DNA of 64,000 nt from the NCBI RefSeq assembly GCF_900114185.1, contig NZ_FOSE01000003.1:372001-436000 (forward strand), in the 5' to 3' direction. Each line of letters opens with the position of its first letter. Positions within the stretch are counted from its first letter, which is position 1. The position numbers were made by a program, and so were the translations under genes. This document shows positions 16,450 to 25,848 of this stretch, one piece after another. The stretch comes from Cellulomonas sp. KH9 (GTDB taxonomy: Bacteria; Actinomycetota; Actinomycetes; Actinomycetales; Cellulomonadaceae). The notes beneath the pieces were generated by a model. That model did no database searches. It saw only the letters and a program-made list of their open reading frames with translations, and was not told where the DNA came from.

Positions 16450-18018
16450 ATGGAACTCAGTGACTATCTGGCGGTCGCCAGAAAGCGGTGGATCTCCATC
16501 GCTGCACTCAGCGTTGTCGGCCTGGTCCTGGGCCTGGGCATTAGCCTCATGACTACGCCGATGTACACGGCGAGCACGCAGCTCTATGTGTCGGTGCAGG
16601 GCGGCAGTTCCACCAGCGAAATGGCCCAGGGCGCAAACTTCACACGGCAACAGGTCGCGTCCTACACGAAGATTGTGACGAGCCCACTAGTCCTCGGCCC
16701 TGTGATCGACGATCTGGGCCTTGACATCAGAGCCAGCGAACTCGCTTCCCGGGTAACGTCTGATTCGCCGATCAACTCTTCACTTGTAAACATCACAGTC
16801 GCTGACTCTTCCCCGGCAGTCGCTGCGGCACTTGCGAACGCAATAGCGAGCGAATTTCGAGACGTCGTTGCAGAACTCGAGCGACCGACTGACGGAAGTC
16901 CGTCAGCGGTAAGGCTGACGGTCGTCCGCGACGCTGCGGCTCCGACGTCGCCGTCGGAGCCGAATATACAACTCAACACTCTACTGGGGCTACTCCTCGG
17001 GACGGCTCTCGGCATCGGGATTGCGATTCTCCGAGAACTTCTCGACACCGGAGTTCGGTCCGAAGCAGACCTTCCGAAAGTCACACAGGTTCCTGTCGTC
17101 GGCACGATTCTATATGATGACGATTCAACCGCTAGACCCTTGATTGTCCAGACCGACCCGCACAGCACCAGGGCCGAAGAGTTTCGCCGCCTGAGAACCA
17201 ATGTGCAGTTCTTGAACGTTGCGAGCCGGCCCAGCTCCATTGTCGTCACCTCCTCGATCCCCGGCGAAGGTAAGTCGACTACGACGATCAATCTGGCTAT
17301 CACGCTCGCTGAAGCGGGCAACAGGGTAGCCCTCGTGGACGCGGATCTACGCCGGCCGACGGTAGCTAAGTACCTGGGTCTGGAAGGCGCGGCTGGCCTC
17401 ACAACGATTCTCATCGGCCGCGCGAGACTCGCGGACGTTGTGCAGTCTTGGGGCAACGGGAACCTCACTGTGATTCCCTCGGGGCAGATTCCTCCAAACC
17501 CGAGCGAGTTGCTCGGCTCCCAGGCGATGTCGACCCTCGTACGAGAACTTGTCGCCGCATACGACGTCGTCCTCATCGACACTCCGCCCTTGCTCCCGGT
17601 CACGGACGCCGCTGTGCTCGCCAAGGTTGCAGGTGGGGTGCTAGTAGTCGTGGGGGCCGGCAAGATCAATCGAAATCAGCTGTCTGCGGCGCTTGGCGCT
17701 CTATCAAGTGTGGGAGCCAAGACCCTTGGCGTGGTAGTCAACCGTGAACCGCGCCGTCGAACGAGCGCGTACGGCTACTATCGCTATGACTCGACCGAGA
17801 CCACTCGGCAGGCAGGGAAAAATCGGGGAAAGCAAACCCCTCGTCGCGCCGCCCGCGGCCGGACGGAGGCGCGCCCTTCGGCTGGCCTGCGCCCAGGCGG
17901 TTCGGAGCTCCGGGAGGGCCCCTCGGCGGTCGCATGGCCGGCGGTGCGATCTGGTGGGACGTCCCCCGGCCAGCCGCAGGGCGGGAGCTCGCCTCATCAT
18001 CAGCCCGGTCGGAACTGA
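16450..18018 (+). CDS. Polysaccharide co-polymerase / bacterial tyrosine autokinase (Wzz-CpsD fusion)
   Basis: The 522-residue protein joins a chain-length-determinant part to a kinase part. The first has membrane segments at about 15-35 and 175-195 around an outside domain. The second is a BY-kinase with Walker A PGEGKST (K275), Walker A' VDADLRRP (about 296-303), Walker B VLIDTPP (374-380) and a C-terminal tyrosine cluster at Y441, Y443, Y444 and Y446 (AYGYYRY). Such proteins control polymer length and export through tyrosine phosphorylation. About 75 residues, basic and Gly/Pro-rich, follow the tyrosine cluster, which is longer than usual. ATG 16450 has GCGGAAG six bases upstream and is preferred over the in-frame GTG at 16444. 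The likely phosphatase partner is at 12745-13314. GC is lower than in flanking genes. Confidence 0.92.
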   Translation: MELSDYLAVARKRWISIAALSVVGLVLGLGISLMTTPMYTASTQLYVSVQGGSSTSEMAQGANFTRQQVASYTKIVTSPLVLGPVIDDLGLDIRASELASRVTSDSPINSSLVNITVADSSPAVAAALANAIASEFRDVVAELERPTDGSPSAVRLTVVRDAAAPTSPSEPNIQLNTLLGLLLGTALGIGIAILRELLDTGVRSEADLPKVTQVPVVGTILYDDDSTARPLIVQTDPHSTRAEEFRRLRTNVQFLNVASRPSSIVVTSSIPGEGKSTTTINLAITLAEAGNRVALVDADLRRPTVAKYLGLEGAAGLTTILIGRARLADVVQSWGNGNLTVIPSGQIPPNPSELLGSQAMSTLVRELVAAYDVVLIDTPPLLPVTDAAVLAKVAGGVLVVVGAGKINRNQLSAALGALSSVGAKTLGVVVNREPRRRTSAYGYYRYDSTETTRQAGKNRGKQTPRRAARGRTEARPSAGLRPGGSELREGPSAVAWPAVRSGGTSPGQPQGGSSPHHQPGRN

Positions 18019-18085
18019 GTGGCGTGTCAGACTACCCGGCTGGCACCACGGAGGAATTCGCCAATCGCGAGTTCGGGGAACGTAG

Positions 18086-19207
18086 ATGACGGGGCTCATT
18101 GTTCATGAATGGATCGCGCGGTCCGGGGGATCCGAAAAGGTCGTTGAATCATTCATGCGAGTTTTCCCGGATGCGCCAGTTAGGTGCCTCTGGGACGAGA
18201 CCGGAGCGCACGATCCCCGGATTCAGCCGAGTTGGATCTCCCGAACGTCTCTTCGCCGAAATAAGGCGCTAGCCCTCCCGTTTATGCCTATCACCTGGCG
18301 CACTCTGCCGCCTACGGACGCAGACTGGATGCTGATCAGTTCACATCTCTTCGCCCATCACGCCAAGGTTCGTGGGCGTAACGATCCCAAGAAATTTGTG
18401 TACGTCCACACCCCTGCGCGCTACATCTGGAACCCTGAACTCGACGAGCGAGGAAACGCCGCACTCGTGCGCGCCGTCGCCCCAGCGCTTAGGACGTTGG
18501 ACAGACGCCGCGCCAACGAGGGTGCCGATCTCGCGGCAAATAGCCGTTTTGTGCAACGTCGAATCAGAGACGCCTGGGGCGTCGACGCGCGGGTCATTTA
18601 TCCCCCGGTCGACGTGGGTCGCATCTCCTCGGTTCCGGAATGGCATGTCAATCTATCGCCTGCCGATAGAGAGTGCTATGAGCAGTTGCCAGATCAGTTC
18701 CTGCTCGGCGCATCTAGGTTTGTCTCGTACAAACGCCTAGACGATGTAATTCGCTTGGCCGCAATGACCCGGGTCCCCGTTGTGCTTGCGGGGGGCGGGC
18801 CTGAAGCCTCGCGGCTGCGTGAGTTCGCGAGGGAGTTGCGGGCGGAGGTCACGTTCATTGAACGGCCCTCTGATGCGCTGCTATACGCACTATATCAGCG
18901 CTGCTTGGCCTACGTTTTCCCGCCCGTTGAGGATTTTGGAATTATGCCCGTGGAGGCGATGGCTGCTGGCGCAGTGGTGATCGCGAACAGACAGGGCGGC
19001 GCCGCCGAATCGGTCCAAGATGGGAAGACCGGTGCCCTGGTCGATTTTCGGTCAAAAGAAGATCTCACACGAGCTGTGGATTCGCTTGGAAGGCTCGACC
19101 CGTCCGCATCGAAGGCGCGCGCGAAGCACTTCGCGCATGACAGATTCGAGAATGAAATCGCGAGATGGGTCGCGGGGGATCCGCTAGCGGACGGAGCGCG
19201 GCCATGA
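18086..19207 (+). CDS. Glycosyltransferase, GT4 family
   Basis: The 373-residue product is a GT-B retaining glycosyltransferase of family GT4. It starts with the glycine-rich N-terminal strand (VHEWIARSGGSEKV) and carries the GT4 nucleotide-sugar motif EDFGIMPVE with the E-x7-E pair at E282 and E290, followed by GGAAESV. It should transfer a sugar from a nucleotide donor to the lipid-linked repeat unit on the cytoplasmic membrane face. Donor and linkage cannot be predicted. It lies 67 bp after the autokinase gene and overlaps the next start by ATGA. Codon use is that of the low-GC block. Confidence 0.9.
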   Translation: MTGLIVHEWIARSGGSEKVVESFMRVFPDAPVRCLWDETGAHDPRIQPSWISRTSLRRNKALALPFMPITWRTLPPTDADWMLISSHLFAHHAKVRGRNDPKKFVYVHTPARYIWNPELDERGNAALVRAVAPALRTLDRRRANEGADLAANSRFVQRRIRDAWGVDARVIYPPVDVGRISSVPEWHVNLSPADRECYEQLPDQFLLGASRFVSYKRLDDVIRLAAMTRVPVVLAGGGPEASRLREFARELRAEVTFIERPSDALLYALYQRCLAYVFPPVEDFGIMPVEAMAAGAVVIANRQGGAAESVQDGKTGALVDFRSKEDLTRAVDSLGRLDPSASKARAKHFAHDRFENEIARWVAGDPLADGARP

Positions 19208-20103
19208 CCAGGATTGCAGTATTGATTGTCAATTTCCGCAGTGCTGCTCATGTCGCGAATCTCCTCGCCGATCTTTCCGCCCAGCCCGCGTCTGGTCAAC
19301 TGATCGTGTCGATCGTCGACAACTCGTTGGATGAAGATGAACGACTCAGGCTTGAACGGATGGCAGAGGCGCATTCGGGAACATTCCGACTTATACGAGT
19401 GACAGCTGCGGCTGACAACCTCGGGTATGCAGGGGGAAACAACCTGGCGTATCGCTCAGTCGAGGCCGAGCAGTTCGACTTTGTCAGTGTCGTCAACCCC
19501 GATGTTCGAATCTTGGCGGGGTCGGTGGTCCAACTATCGCAGGCGTGCACGTCAAGCAGCTGGGCGATCGCTGTACCTGAAACAAGCCACGCTGGATCCG
19601 TGTCGGACGGCCGGGCGGCGATAGACCGCTTCTCGGGACGCACCCGACAGATGAGCCGGGCGGAGGCGCCTGGTTCTCGGTGGATCGTGTACCCGGCTGG
19701 CCATTTTCTGATGATGAACCGCGATCTGTGGGTGCGGTCGGAGGGCCTCTCAGAGGACTACTTCTTGTATGCGGAGGAAGTGGACCTAGTTCTGCGTCTC
19801 GGGGACCGCGCCGAGATTGTGCCTAGCGATTCGTTGCTTGTAGCACATTCCGTCGGCGCAAGTACGGGTTCGTCGGAGCACGGGAAGTCGCAAGTAACCC
19901 TGTACCATGCCGCGCGAAGCAAAGTCGTGCTCTTTCAGCGCCACGCGAGCCTCCGGCCGTATGTCCCCCTTCTTGTAGTCGCGAGGCTGGCGTTCGCCGT
20001 TGTCAACGGACGACAGGGGTGGGCGGCTGCCCGGGGTGTTCTCGCGGGCCTACGTTATAGGCCGAGCGGGCCCACGAGGCTCACGTCTCCTACAGGGAAA
20101 TGA
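19204..20103 (+). CDS. Glycosyltransferase, GT2 family (rhamnosyltransferase-like)
   Basis: The 299-residue product has the GT-A fold signature of family GT2: VLIVNFRSA at the start, NLGYAGGNN, VVNPDVRI in the DxD position, and a later GLSEDYFLYAEEVDL block typical of WbbL/rhamnosyl-type enzymes. It probably adds one residue to the exopolysaccharide repeat unit. ATG 19204 overlaps the previous stop (ATGA), which decides the start over an in-frame upstream codon at 19165. The following gene begins three bases after its stop, so the three genes are one transcription unit. A rhamnose donor is only a guess, since no dTDP-rhamnose genes are in the window. Confidence 0.88.
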   Translation: MTRIAVLIVNFRSAAHVANLLADLSAQPASGQLIVSIVDNSLDEDERLRLERMAEAHSGTFRLIRVTAAADNLGYAGGNNLAYRSVEAEQFDFVSVVNPDVRILAGSVVQLSQACTSSSWAIAVPETSHAGSVSDGRAAIDRFSGRTRQMSRAEAPGSRWIVYPAGHFLMMNRDLWVRSEGLSEDYFLYAEEVDLVLRLGDRAEIVPSDSLLVAHSVGASTGSSEHGKSQVTLYHAARSKVVLFQRHASLRPYVPLLVVARLAFAVVNGRQGWAAARGVLAGLRYRPSGPTRLTSPTGK

Positions 20104-20106
20104 CCT

Positions 20107-21366
20107 ATGGATTTCTGGGCGCTTTCGTCTATCGCGCTTCTCGCAGTATGCATCTTGTGGCGTTCGACGTTTGGGTTCGCACTCGTCGCCGCCGTCCAGC
20201 AGGTTTTCCGCGTCGCGGGCTTGACAATGCTCGCCGACTCCGGGCAGGCGCAGTACTCGACGGCCTGGATGTTCCTCGCATCGGTGGTCGCGTTCCTCAC
20301 TGGCTACTTCACGAGTGAGTTCTTTCTTCGTAACCTGCCCGCCAGGCCCACGCGCGCTCTGGCCCCCCTGCGCGAGAGTGCAGTCTGGGCCATTGTTCTC
20401 GTTGCTGGTGCGCTGGGTACGTACCATCTGTTCGTCGGCGGGTTGCCCATCTTCTCCGACAACATCGAGACGGAGAGATTCGATTTCAGTTCGTCTGGCC
20501 TATTTGGCATTCCCGGGCGCATGTACTTGTTCGGTATCCCGATCGCGTGGGTCATAGCTTCGGCCAACGCGCGCGCTCTGGGGATGGCATGGCCAACCTA
20601 TCGTCCTTGGCGAGTTGCGACCGCCGCCTTGGTCCTCACAACCCTCTTGAGCGGTTTCAAGGGGGACGCGATGTCCTTGGTCCTCACCATCGTTGCGCTC
20701 TACATCATCATATCGGGTACCCGAATCACACTCGGTGAGATGGTAAGGCGATTCTGGTGGACCGGCGCCCTCGCCGTGGGCTATTTCGCGGCAGTCGCGG
20801 CGCTGTACCCGACATACTCAGCTAGCGGGCAGTCTGTATGGGTCCAACTCTCGCGCCGGCTGACAACCGTCCCGGCGGAACCTGTCGCCTATGCCATCGA
20901 AGGCTATGCGCACATTAGTGCTAATGTGCCGGTCTTTTCAGATCTTGGGTACTTCATTCGAAAGTACTCGGGAAACGAGGCGCCGGGCAGCTATTCGTTC
21001 GAGCGCGCCGTATCTGCATCAATGATCGGGGTCGACCCGGCGTCATCGGCGTGGACGACACCGGTGACCGTCAGCGGCTTCGCAGAGGCGTACGTGTCGT
21101 TCGGATTTGCGATCGCGTTGATCATGATCCTCCTTGCTGGCGTCGCACTTTCTTACTTCGAGTCGGCTCAGCAACGTTCCACTACAGGTCTCGTGGCACG
21201 CGCGGTCTTCGGACTCATGATCACGGGGTGGCTGGCCAAGGGCGGGCTCGCTTACCACGCCGTGAACTATGTAGCAGTCGTTGCTTTCCTTGCCGCCATA
21301 GGAACGTGTGCGGCCGTGCTGTTACCAGGACAATCGCACCGACGTTCCATCGCGTCGTTCCCGTGA
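20107..21366 (+). CDS. Wzy-like polysaccharide polymerase (multi-pass membrane protein)
   Basis: The 419-residue protein is strongly hydrophobic, with about 10-12 membrane segments and a larger hydrophilic loop near residues 250-320 that contains the stretch PVFSDLGYFIRKYSG. This layout and its place among glycosyltransferases, kinase and flippase fit an O-antigen/exopolysaccharide polymerase (Wzy), which joins repeat units on the outer membrane face. Wzy proteins have little sequence conservation, so the call rests on topology and context. ATG 20107 lies three bases after the preceding stop. Confidence 0.78.
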   Translation: MDFWALSSIALLAVCILWRSTFGFALVAAVQQVFRVAGLTMLADSGQAQYSTAWMFLASVVAFLTGYFTSEFFLRNLPARPTRALAPLRESAVWAIVLVAGALGTYHLFVGGLPIFSDNIETERFDFSSSGLFGIPGRMYLFGIPIAWVIASANARALGMAWPTYRPWRVATAALVLTTLLSGFKGDAMSLVLTIVALYIIISGTRITLGEMVRRFWWTGALAVGYFAAVAALYPTYSASGQSVWVQLSRRLTTVPAEPVAYAIEGYAHISANVPVFSDLGYFIRKYSGNEAPGSYSFERAVSASMIGVDPASSAWTTPVTVSGFAEAYVSFGFAIALIMILLAGVALSYFESAQQRSTTGLVARAVFGLMITGWLAKGGLAYHAVNYVAVVAFLAAIGTCAAVLLPGQSHRRSIASFP

Positions 21367-21564
21367 ACGCGGACCGCTTATCGGCGGCTTGCTGCATGGG
21401 CTCCGCCGTTCGGACCCGGTGCGGCTCTTGCACACGAAAGGATGGTGGAGATGATGACGGCATCTGCGCAATCCCTACCCGCCGCCATTTTTCTGATGTC
21501 TGGCATGGTATCGTGATTGTGTCCGCGTGCTAGTAGACAAATACCTTCGAGGACAGCGAGAGTT

Positions 21565-22461
21565 ATGCGACCCTCTGTAAGCGTTGTGATCCCGACGATC
21601 GGTCGGGACAGGTTGCGCGACGCGGTGGCCTCGGTCATGGCGCAGAGCTTCCCAGTGCACGAGGTCATCGTCTGTGTGGATTCGGACGCTGACGTGACTT
21701 CACTGCTTCCTGTCGATCCTCGCGTGCGCGCCCTACGTGTCGGGCCCGGCGCGGGCGGCAATGCGGCGCGGCAGTGCGGCGTGATGGCGGCGACAGGAGA
21801 TTTGGTGGCGCTGCTGGACGATGACGATCTCTGGGCAGCAGAAAAGCTCACGACTCAGCTAGAGCTAATCGGTCCCGCCCGGCTCGACCGCAGTGACTGG
21901 ATAGCCACATCCAGACTTGTTGCACGCTCTCGGGAGCGTGATGAGATATGGCCCGCGCGTTTGATCGAGCACGACGAGAGCGTCACCGAGTATATATGCC
22001 GAAAGCATAGAATTAAGGGAGGACAAGGGTTCATTCAGGCGTCCACTTTGCTCTTCCCTCGTAGCCTGGCCTTGCGTGTGCCGTTCGACGAGAGTCTGAG
22101 ATTTCACCAGGACGTCGCGTGGCTTCTCGACGTGGATCAAAGAACCCCTAGCCTTGAGATCGTCCAGGCCGACGAGGCGTTAACGGTGTATGTGATCGGT
22201 GAGCCGTCGATCTCAGGTGGTACCGGGATCGCCGCAAAGGACTCGGCTATGTGGGCGGAGGCCAGAATAACCGGCGACGGTCGGAGCCTTGGCGACTTCA
22301 TTCTGACAACGTCTACGATATATGCAGCCAGGCGCGGCTCGCCCGCGGAGGTCTTGTCGACCATCCGCAGAGGAGTATCGGTCGGAAGTCCGGGCGTAGC
22401 GGCCTTCGGCTTCGCGGCGTATCAATTCGTCAGAGCGACGCTACTGATGCTTCGAAAGTAG
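21565..22461 (+). CDS. Glycosyltransferase, GT2 family
   Basis: The 298-residue product starts MRPSVSVVIPTIGRDRL, a classic GT2 N-terminus. It carries ALLDDDDLW as its DxD motif and a plausible acceptor region FIQASTLLFPRSLA. It should add another sugar to the repeat unit. ATG 21565 was chosen because similarity begins exactly there; an upstream GTG at 21517 adds unrelated residues. A 198 bp gap separates it from the polymerase gene. That gap contains a TATCGT -10-like sequence near 21509 and a possible 21-codon reading frame, so an internal promoter is possible. Confidence 0.88.
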   Translation: MRPSVSVVIPTIGRDRLRDAVASVMAQSFPVHEVIVCVDSDADVTSLLPVDPRVRALRVGPGAGGNAARQCGVMAATGDLVALLDDDDLWAAEKLTTQLELIGPARLDRSDWIATSRLVARSRERDEIWPARLIEHDESVTEYICRKHRIKGGQGFIQASTLLFPRSLALRVPFDESLRFHQDVAWLLDVDQRTPSLEIVQADEALTVYVIGEPSISGGTGIAAKDSAMWAEARITGDGRSLGDFILTTSTIYAARRGSPAEVLSTIRRGVSVGSPGVAAFGFAAYQFVRATLLMLRK

Positions 22462-22549
22462 ATCATGTCCCCGGCGGCCGGCCCCATTGGACGGTTCGCG
22501 GTTCCGATTCGTTTCGCATAGACAGATCTGGGCAAGACGAGAGGTAATT

Positions 22550-23593
22550 GTGGCTACAACTAGATTCGCCTCCGTCACGGGCGGTTACACGAACATTGGT
22601 GACGCTGTTATCCGGCGGGCGGCCTACGAGTGGATATCCGCGGACGAAGGTGTCGTTGTGTACGCACGTGACGCACCGGATGTCTGGGATTCCCAGTTGG
22701 GGCTGTCAGAGGGCGACGAGGTGTTTCGGGAGGGTCGGGCGCGATGGCTGAAGGCCGTTATTCGGGCAGAGCGTCCTCGCGTGGTGTTCGAGCCTGGCGA
22801 GATCTTGCTGGATCGCAGGGCAATACCTCGCGAGATTGCTTTCGCAGTTGCTGCTGTGATTGCCCGGCTGCGTGGCGGGGCTGTGGTTCTGCCGCCCCGA
22901 GCGATCGTGGGCAACAGTAGGGCGTCTCTGGCTGCGCATCGTCTGCATTGCCGGTTCGCAAGCCGCGTGTACTGGCGCGACCAAGTGAGTTTCAGAAAGA
23001 TCGGTGTAGGAACTGTGGTTCCGGATATCGCCTTCGGGTGCGACATTCGGGACGGGCTGCCGTGGGATGACCGCGAAACGCTCGTCGTCAGTCTTCGAGG
23101 CGATAGGCCTTCGCCGAGCGCGGCGTGGTTCACAGCAGTGGATGCGTGGTCCAAGTCGAACGGCCTGCGTGTCGTAACGGTCGCTCAGGTGGTCGAGGAC
23201 GAAGACCGAGCTATGTCGATCGCGAACCAGCTCGGCGCAGTCCACTACCGCTGGACGGATACGCCAGACGTCCACGAAGAGCGGGTGCGCGAGCTGTACG
23301 GTAGTGCCAGGATGGTTATCTCCGACAGGCTTCACGTACTGGTGCTCGCCAGCCTTGGCGGTGCAGTTCCGACGGAAATGGTGACTGGTCCGCGTCAGAA
23401 GGTACGATCCCACTTCGCCCAGATTGGGCTGGAGGGTATTTCTCTGGATCTTAGCGAGACGAGCACGGCGGAAGCGACAGAGTTTCTCAGTGCTCAGTTG
23501 CTGAGGAGGAGCGAAGTGCGGGCGCGGGTGCGTGAGGCGCACGACGAGATCCGAGATCTCAAGACTTCTGTCGAAAGACTGTTCGTGGCCTGA
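22550..23593 (+). CDS. Polysaccharide pyruvyl transferase family protein
   Basis: The 347-residue product matches the pyruvyl-transferase family (PF04230): a GGYTNIGDAVI start, a central helical part with FEPGEILLDRR, and the conserved SDRLHVLVLASLGG block with R260 and H262. These enzymes move pyruvate from PEP to a sugar of the repeat unit, forming a ketal that adds negative charge. Some members act differently, so the exact reaction is inferred. GTG 22550 has GAGAGG at 22539-22544. It is the last plus-strand gene of the cluster and is followed by an IS481 remnant. Confidence 0.82.
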   Translation: MATTRFASVTGGYTNIGDAVIRRAAYEWISADEGVVVYARDAPDVWDSQLGLSEGDEVFREGRARWLKAVIRAERPRVVFEPGEILLDRRAIPREIAFAVAAVIARLRGGAVVLPPRAIVGNSRASLAAHRLHCRFASRVYWRDQVSFRKIGVGTVVPDIAFGCDIRDGLPWDDRETLVVSLRGDRPSPSAAWFTAVDAWSKSNGLRVVTVAQVVEDEDRAMSIANQLGAVHYRWTDTPDVHEERVRELYGSARMVISDRLHVLVLASLGGAVPTEMVTGPRQKVRSHFAQIGLEGISLDLSETSTAEATEFLSAQLLRRSEVRARVREAHDEIRDLKTSVERLFVA

Positions 23594-23622
23594 GAGGAAC
23601 GACGCTGCGCCCTCCGTGGCGG

Positions 23623-23904
23623 CTAGTTGTACTTACGGGGGACGTTGGCCAATCGGGTGACCGGTGGTTTGTTCTCGTAGGCGGTGTGGGGTCGGTGATG
23701 GTTGTACTCGTGGAGCCACGCTGCCAGGGCGGTCCGGCGTTCGGCCTCTGAGGTGTAGGCGACGCGAGAGCGGTCGTCGATGACGGTGTGGACGAACGCG
23801 TGAGCCATCTTCGGGTTGGAGTGCCTGTTTTTGGGTTTGCCGGGCGTGGCCGCACGGTTGCGCTCGCCCTGGGCGCGCCCCACGAGACGCCAGCCCCACT
23901 CCCC
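23623..23904 (-). pseudogene. IS481-type transposase remnant with internal deletion
   Basis: Reading leftward, a frame from about 23904 shows GWRLVGRAQGERNRAATPGK, then AFVHTVIDDRSRVAY, the catalytic-core start of IS481-family transposases. It then passes straight into RTALAAWLHEYNHHRPHTAYENKPP, the family C-terminus, and ends at a stop at 23623. The central catalytic part is missing and the N-terminal helix-turn-helix is absent, so it cannot be active. No terminal inverted repeats are visible. It sits between the convergent pyruvyltransferase and flippase genes. Confidence 0.8.
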
Positions 23905-24485
23905 GGTCAGTACAGCTAGTAGGGGCAAGCAAGCGCGAGGGTGGTTGCGGCCGCGGTGACAGTCACTGTTCAGGCTCGGGGGCGGCTGAACTGCGCTTGA
24001 CGTGAGAGTCACCGAGCTAGGCCCGGTGAGTTGGGGCCCGCGGGCACACTTGCGCGCGGGTCGCCGGCCACGGCGCTGCTGGCAGTCCAGCCGGGGGTCA
24101 TGACGCCCGGACGCCGTCACTTGCGCGCTCTATCTCATCGGCACGGGAACGAGCGACCAGCCGCGGGGGCATTGCCATTGACGCCGTTCGACGCGTTGGT
24201 AAGTTCGGCGTCGTCATGTTCCCTGCGGCTGAACAGTTCGGACTGCTGCGCTGGTTGTCCTGCCAGCGACGGCGCCGTGGCCGATGTCGTCCTGGTGCAT
24301 CCAACGCGGCACGCGCTCCACGGGACTTCGAAGCCGGCGGTTACGCCGGGCACGCTGAGGTCGTCACAGGGTGGCCCGGGCGCCATGAGGCTCGAACCCG
24401 AGCGCAAATCTGGGCGCGGCGACGTCCCTCCAGAGGGACAAATATTCCACAAATGGGCGTTCAGAAGGCTCGTGACGATGCCCAG
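23905..24485. other. Intergenic stretch without recognisable gene
   Basis: About 580 bp of mixed composition beyond the transposase remnant. Both strands hold open frames of 60-170 codons (for example 24031-24549 plus strand), but their translations are low in structure and match no family I know. It may be further decayed mobile-element DNA. Confidence 0.5.
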
Positions 24486-25691
24486 TTATGAGCAGGTCCG
24501 GTCATGCTTTCGAGCCGCGGTGAACGCCGCCGCCATGATGGGGACGTAGGCGAGGGTCCACGTTGCCGAGGTCACTACGCACGTGATGACCAGGTCCCCG
24601 GTCAACGCGGACGAGGCGCTCAGTGCGGTGAGTATTGCCACGAGTCTGCATATCTGCAGGCCCAATAGCTGACGCTCGTAACCAAGTGGAATCATTAGAG
24701 TCGTGGCCGGCAGGGCGACGATCTGAACGCTAAGCGGTATGGCAAATATCGCTGTGAGGTCGCCTGCACGCTGCCATCCCGGTCCTAATACGGGTTCCGC
24801 GAGCAGTGGGGCGCAAGTGATGAGCGCGACTGAAGCGATGGCGGCGCCGATGGACGTCTTTACTACCTGGGTCCGCAGAAGGCTCACGAGGCCGGATCGT
24901 CGGTGGCGTATGAGCGGCGCGGCGGCACCGAGTGCGATCTGGGACAAGGCCTGGCCAAGGAGGGTCGCCGGGGCCCCGGCAATTCTTTGCCCAATTGCGA
25001 TTTGGGCCGACGCGCCGGGACCAAGCGTCCAGAATGATCCGATGATCACCGCTTGGGTAGACGCCGACGCCACGGTTGCAGAGAGAATGGCACTCGCCGT
25101 GCGCTGCTGATTGCGCTCTCCGCCCGCTCTCTCATCTTGAAATTGAATTCGTGGTGCCCTTGTCAAGGCCGTTGCGACGAAGCGGCCCAGGAGCATCGCC
25201 GCGGCGATACCGAGTGCGCTCGGGAGAACGGCGGCAACGGCAACCTGTATGGCGGCCGTCAGTGCGCCCGCCAGCAGGTTGCGCATGGCCAGTCGGCGCA
25301 GTTGGCCCACACGAATGAGATAAGCGTTCTCGATTGTCAGCATGGCTATCGACGCGAGAACCAGAGCTGCCGCGGCAAGGGTTTCGCCTAGCCTTGGTGC
25401 TTCGATGTATATCGCGATAATCGATAGCGCAAGGAGGATCGCGCTACAGATGAGCGAGAAGCGAATCGCGCTGGAGCGCTGCTTCCTCGAGTCAAGGATA
25501 TTGCTCACAGGTATGAGCAGTTCTCGGCGGAGCGTAGCGAGAGGTTGGATTATGAGCGCAATGGAGAATCCGGCCTGATAGATGCCCATTTCGTCCGGAG
25601 GGACCAGCCGCGTCAGGAACGGGATTGCTCCGAGCATAGCTATTTGACCGACGATCTGGCCTATAATGAGTTCCTGGGAGTGTCGACTCAT
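24486..25691 (-). CDS. Wzx-like polysaccharide flippase
   Basis: The 401-residue protein has about 12 predicted membrane segments in the order typical of the Wzx/MOP superfamily. It starts QELIIGQIVGQIAMLGAIPF and has an early RLVPPDEMGIYQ loop, which closely resembles the first helices of lipopolysaccharide flippases. It would move the lipid-linked repeat unit across the membrane to the polymerase. It is encoded on the strand opposite to the glycosyltransferases and separated from them by the IS481 remnant, suggesting a local rearrangement. GC is intermediate. The start ATG is at 25689-25691. Confidence 0.85.
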   Translation of the reverse strand: MSRHSQELIIGQIVGQIAMLGAIPFLTRLVPPDEMGIYQAGFSIALIIQPLATLRRELLIPVSNILDSRKQRSSAIRFSLICSAILLALSIIAIYIEAPRLGETLAAAALVLASIAMLTIENAYLIRVGQLRRLAMRNLLAGALTAAIQVAVAAVLPSALGIAAAMLLGRFVATALTRAPRIQFQDERAGGERNQQRTASAILSATVASASTQAVIIGSFWTLGPGASAQIAIGQRIAGAPATLLGQALSQIALGAAAPLIRHRRSGLVSLLRTQVVKTSIGAAIASVALITCAPLLAEPVLGPGWQRAGDLTAIFAIPLSVQIVALPATTLMIPLGYERQLLGLQICRLVAILTALSASSALTGDLVITCVVTSATWTLAYVPIMAAAFTAARKHDRTCS

Positions 25692-25848
25692 GCGGTGTCT
25701 ACACTTGCCCCATTGCGCGCGCCCATCGACCTGCCTTTTGCTTCGGGATGACTGAGGGGTAGCAGTCTAGTTTATATCTAGCGCCACTTTCTGCGAATTT
25801 TGAGGATGGCGGCGGTGGCCTCCGCAGAGTCTCGGGCTTCGGCAGATC

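Noticed and set aside
24031..24549. A 172-codon frame in the gap after the IS481 remnant.
   Set aside because: No similarity, no ribosome-binding site, and it runs into the flippase gene on the other strand.
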